Position numbers and translations under genes: made by a program. A stretch of DNA of 7,305 nucleotides from Oscillospiraceae bacterium. Its GTDB lineage: Bacteria; Bacillota; Clostridia; Oscillospirales; Ruminococcaceae. The stretch's first letter is position 1. Each line of letters starts with the position of its first letter. Below are positions 7,134-7,305 of the stretch, in pieces. The stretch is from NCBI GenBank assembly GCA_017410745.1, contig JAFPPJ010000126.1, forward strand, positions 1 through 7,305. Direction: 5' to 3'. The notes under the pieces are model-generated. The model had not been told where the DNA came from, ran no database searches, and was given only the letters and a program-made list of their open reading frames with translations.

Positions 7134-7143
7134 GTATGCATAC
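7134..7143. repeat. Perfect 10-base palindrome GTATGCATAC
   Basis: This fully symmetric palindrome lies about 67 bases upstream of the rightward promoter's -35 box. The symmetry is of the kind a dimeric regulator would bind, but no known operator is recognised. Its ATGCAT core recurs at 7081 and 7262. Confidence 0.35.
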
Positions 7144-7209
7144 CCGGCAGTCGAATGTTCCATTGTTTATGCACTTATACAAAGTTACATTTTCGTGGCG
7201 CCTTATGCC

Positions 7210-7238
7210 TTGACATTAACCATCGCATATGTTATAAT
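7210..7238 (+). promoter_or_regulatory. Consensus sigma-A promoter directed rightwards out of the window
   Basis: TTGACA (7210-7215) and TATAAT (7233-7238) are separated by 17 bases, a perfect match to the vegetative consensus. Transcription should start near 7244-7246 and run off the right edge. No gene with a ribosome binding site starts within the remaining 60 bases, so the product (protein or RNA) lies beyond the window. Together with the minus-strand promoter, this makes the gap a divergent regulatory region. Confidence 0.85.
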
Positions 7239-7258
7239 ATAACAGGATAGCATCAACA

Positions 7259-7274
7259 CACATGCATTCATGTG
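7259..7274 (+). other. Hairpin near the 5' end of the rightward transcript
   Basis: CACATG (7259-7264) and CATGTG (7269-7274) form a six-pair stem around the loop CATT, about 14 bases after the predicted start of the rightward transcript. It may stabilise or structure the 5' leader. It is too short to assign to any RNA family, and the transcript continues beyond the window. Confidence 0.35.
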
Positions 7275-7305
7275 AAAAACACAGTACAAAGCGTCATTCG
7301 CAGCC

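Larger units (their letters stand above)
6874..7305. other. Divergent intergenic region, no convincing gene
   Basis: These 432 bases contain no frame with a ribosome binding site and plausible protein on either strand. They hold two opposed sigma-A promoters about 270 bases apart, a GC-rich repeat just upstream of the cyclase -35 box, several inverted repeats, and three ATGCAT motifs (7081, 7136, 7262). I found no tRNA and no riboswitch that I could support. Composition alternates between AT-rich stretches and short GC-rich stems, as expected of regulatory DNA. Confidence 0.7.

Noticed and set aside
7085..7145. Possible c-di-GMP riboswitch, suggested by ACAAAGCC near 7091-7098
   Set aside because: The paired stems and the tetraloop-receptor part of the GEMM motif are not seen, and the stretch lies upstream of both predicted transcription starts.
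6833..7213. 126-codon plus-strand open frame across the intergenic region
   Set aside because: It begins inside the cyclase gene, has no ribosome site, crosses promoter and hairpin elements, and shows no protein-like pattern.
7262..7305. Start codon ATG at 7262 with an open frame to the window edge
   Set aside because: There is no ribosome site at usable spacing, it lies within a hairpin close to the predicted transcript start, and only 14 codons are visible.

Overview
The window looks like chromosomal DNA of a Gram-positive, low-to-mid GC member of the Clostridia. I infer a Ruminococcus-like (Oscillospiraceae) organism, but the genus is a guess. Supporting signs are strong AGGAGG-type ribosome binding sites, near-consensus sigma-A promoters, a lipoprotein signal on an extracellular solute-binding protein, and frequent ATA isoleucine codons. 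All five genes lie on the minus strand in tight head-to-tail order. Nothing suggests mobile DNA: I see no transposase, no integrase, no tRNA and no CRISPR array.

In transcription order (right to left), a near-perfect minus-strand promoter (6908-6936) drives a membrane-anchored diguanylate cyclase (5215-6873) with a large extracellular sensor and an intact GGDEF site. Its last 11 bases overlap the start of a sugar-type ABC solute-binding lipoprotein (3966-5225) that has no permease or ATPase gene beside it. After 27 bases comes valyl-tRNA synthetase, valS (1320-3938). After another 50 bases come two small membrane proteins (382-1269, and a partial gene at 1-381). These two appear to be paralogues of each other: two N-terminal membrane helices followed by a helical, TPR-like cytoplasmic part. 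I see no convincing terminator between any of the genes, so read-through along the whole strand is plausible.

The region from 6874 to 7305 has no convincing gene. It holds the promoter of the cyclase operon, several inverted repeats, and near its right end a perfect-consensus sigma-A promoter (TTGACA, 17 bases, TATAAT) firing to the right, out of the window. The regulatory region is therefore divergent.

The most interesting unit is the cyclase plus binding-protein pair. Overlapping, translationally coupled genes, an orphan binding protein, and a cyclase with an outward-facing sensor suggest that the lipoprotein presents a ligand (probably a sugar) to the cyclase and so sets cyclic-di-GMP levels. 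The cyclase has proline where the inhibitory I-site arginine normally sits, so classic product feedback is predicted to be lost. This is inference from layout and sequence. The alternative is an ordinary ABC importer component whose permease is encoded elsewhere.
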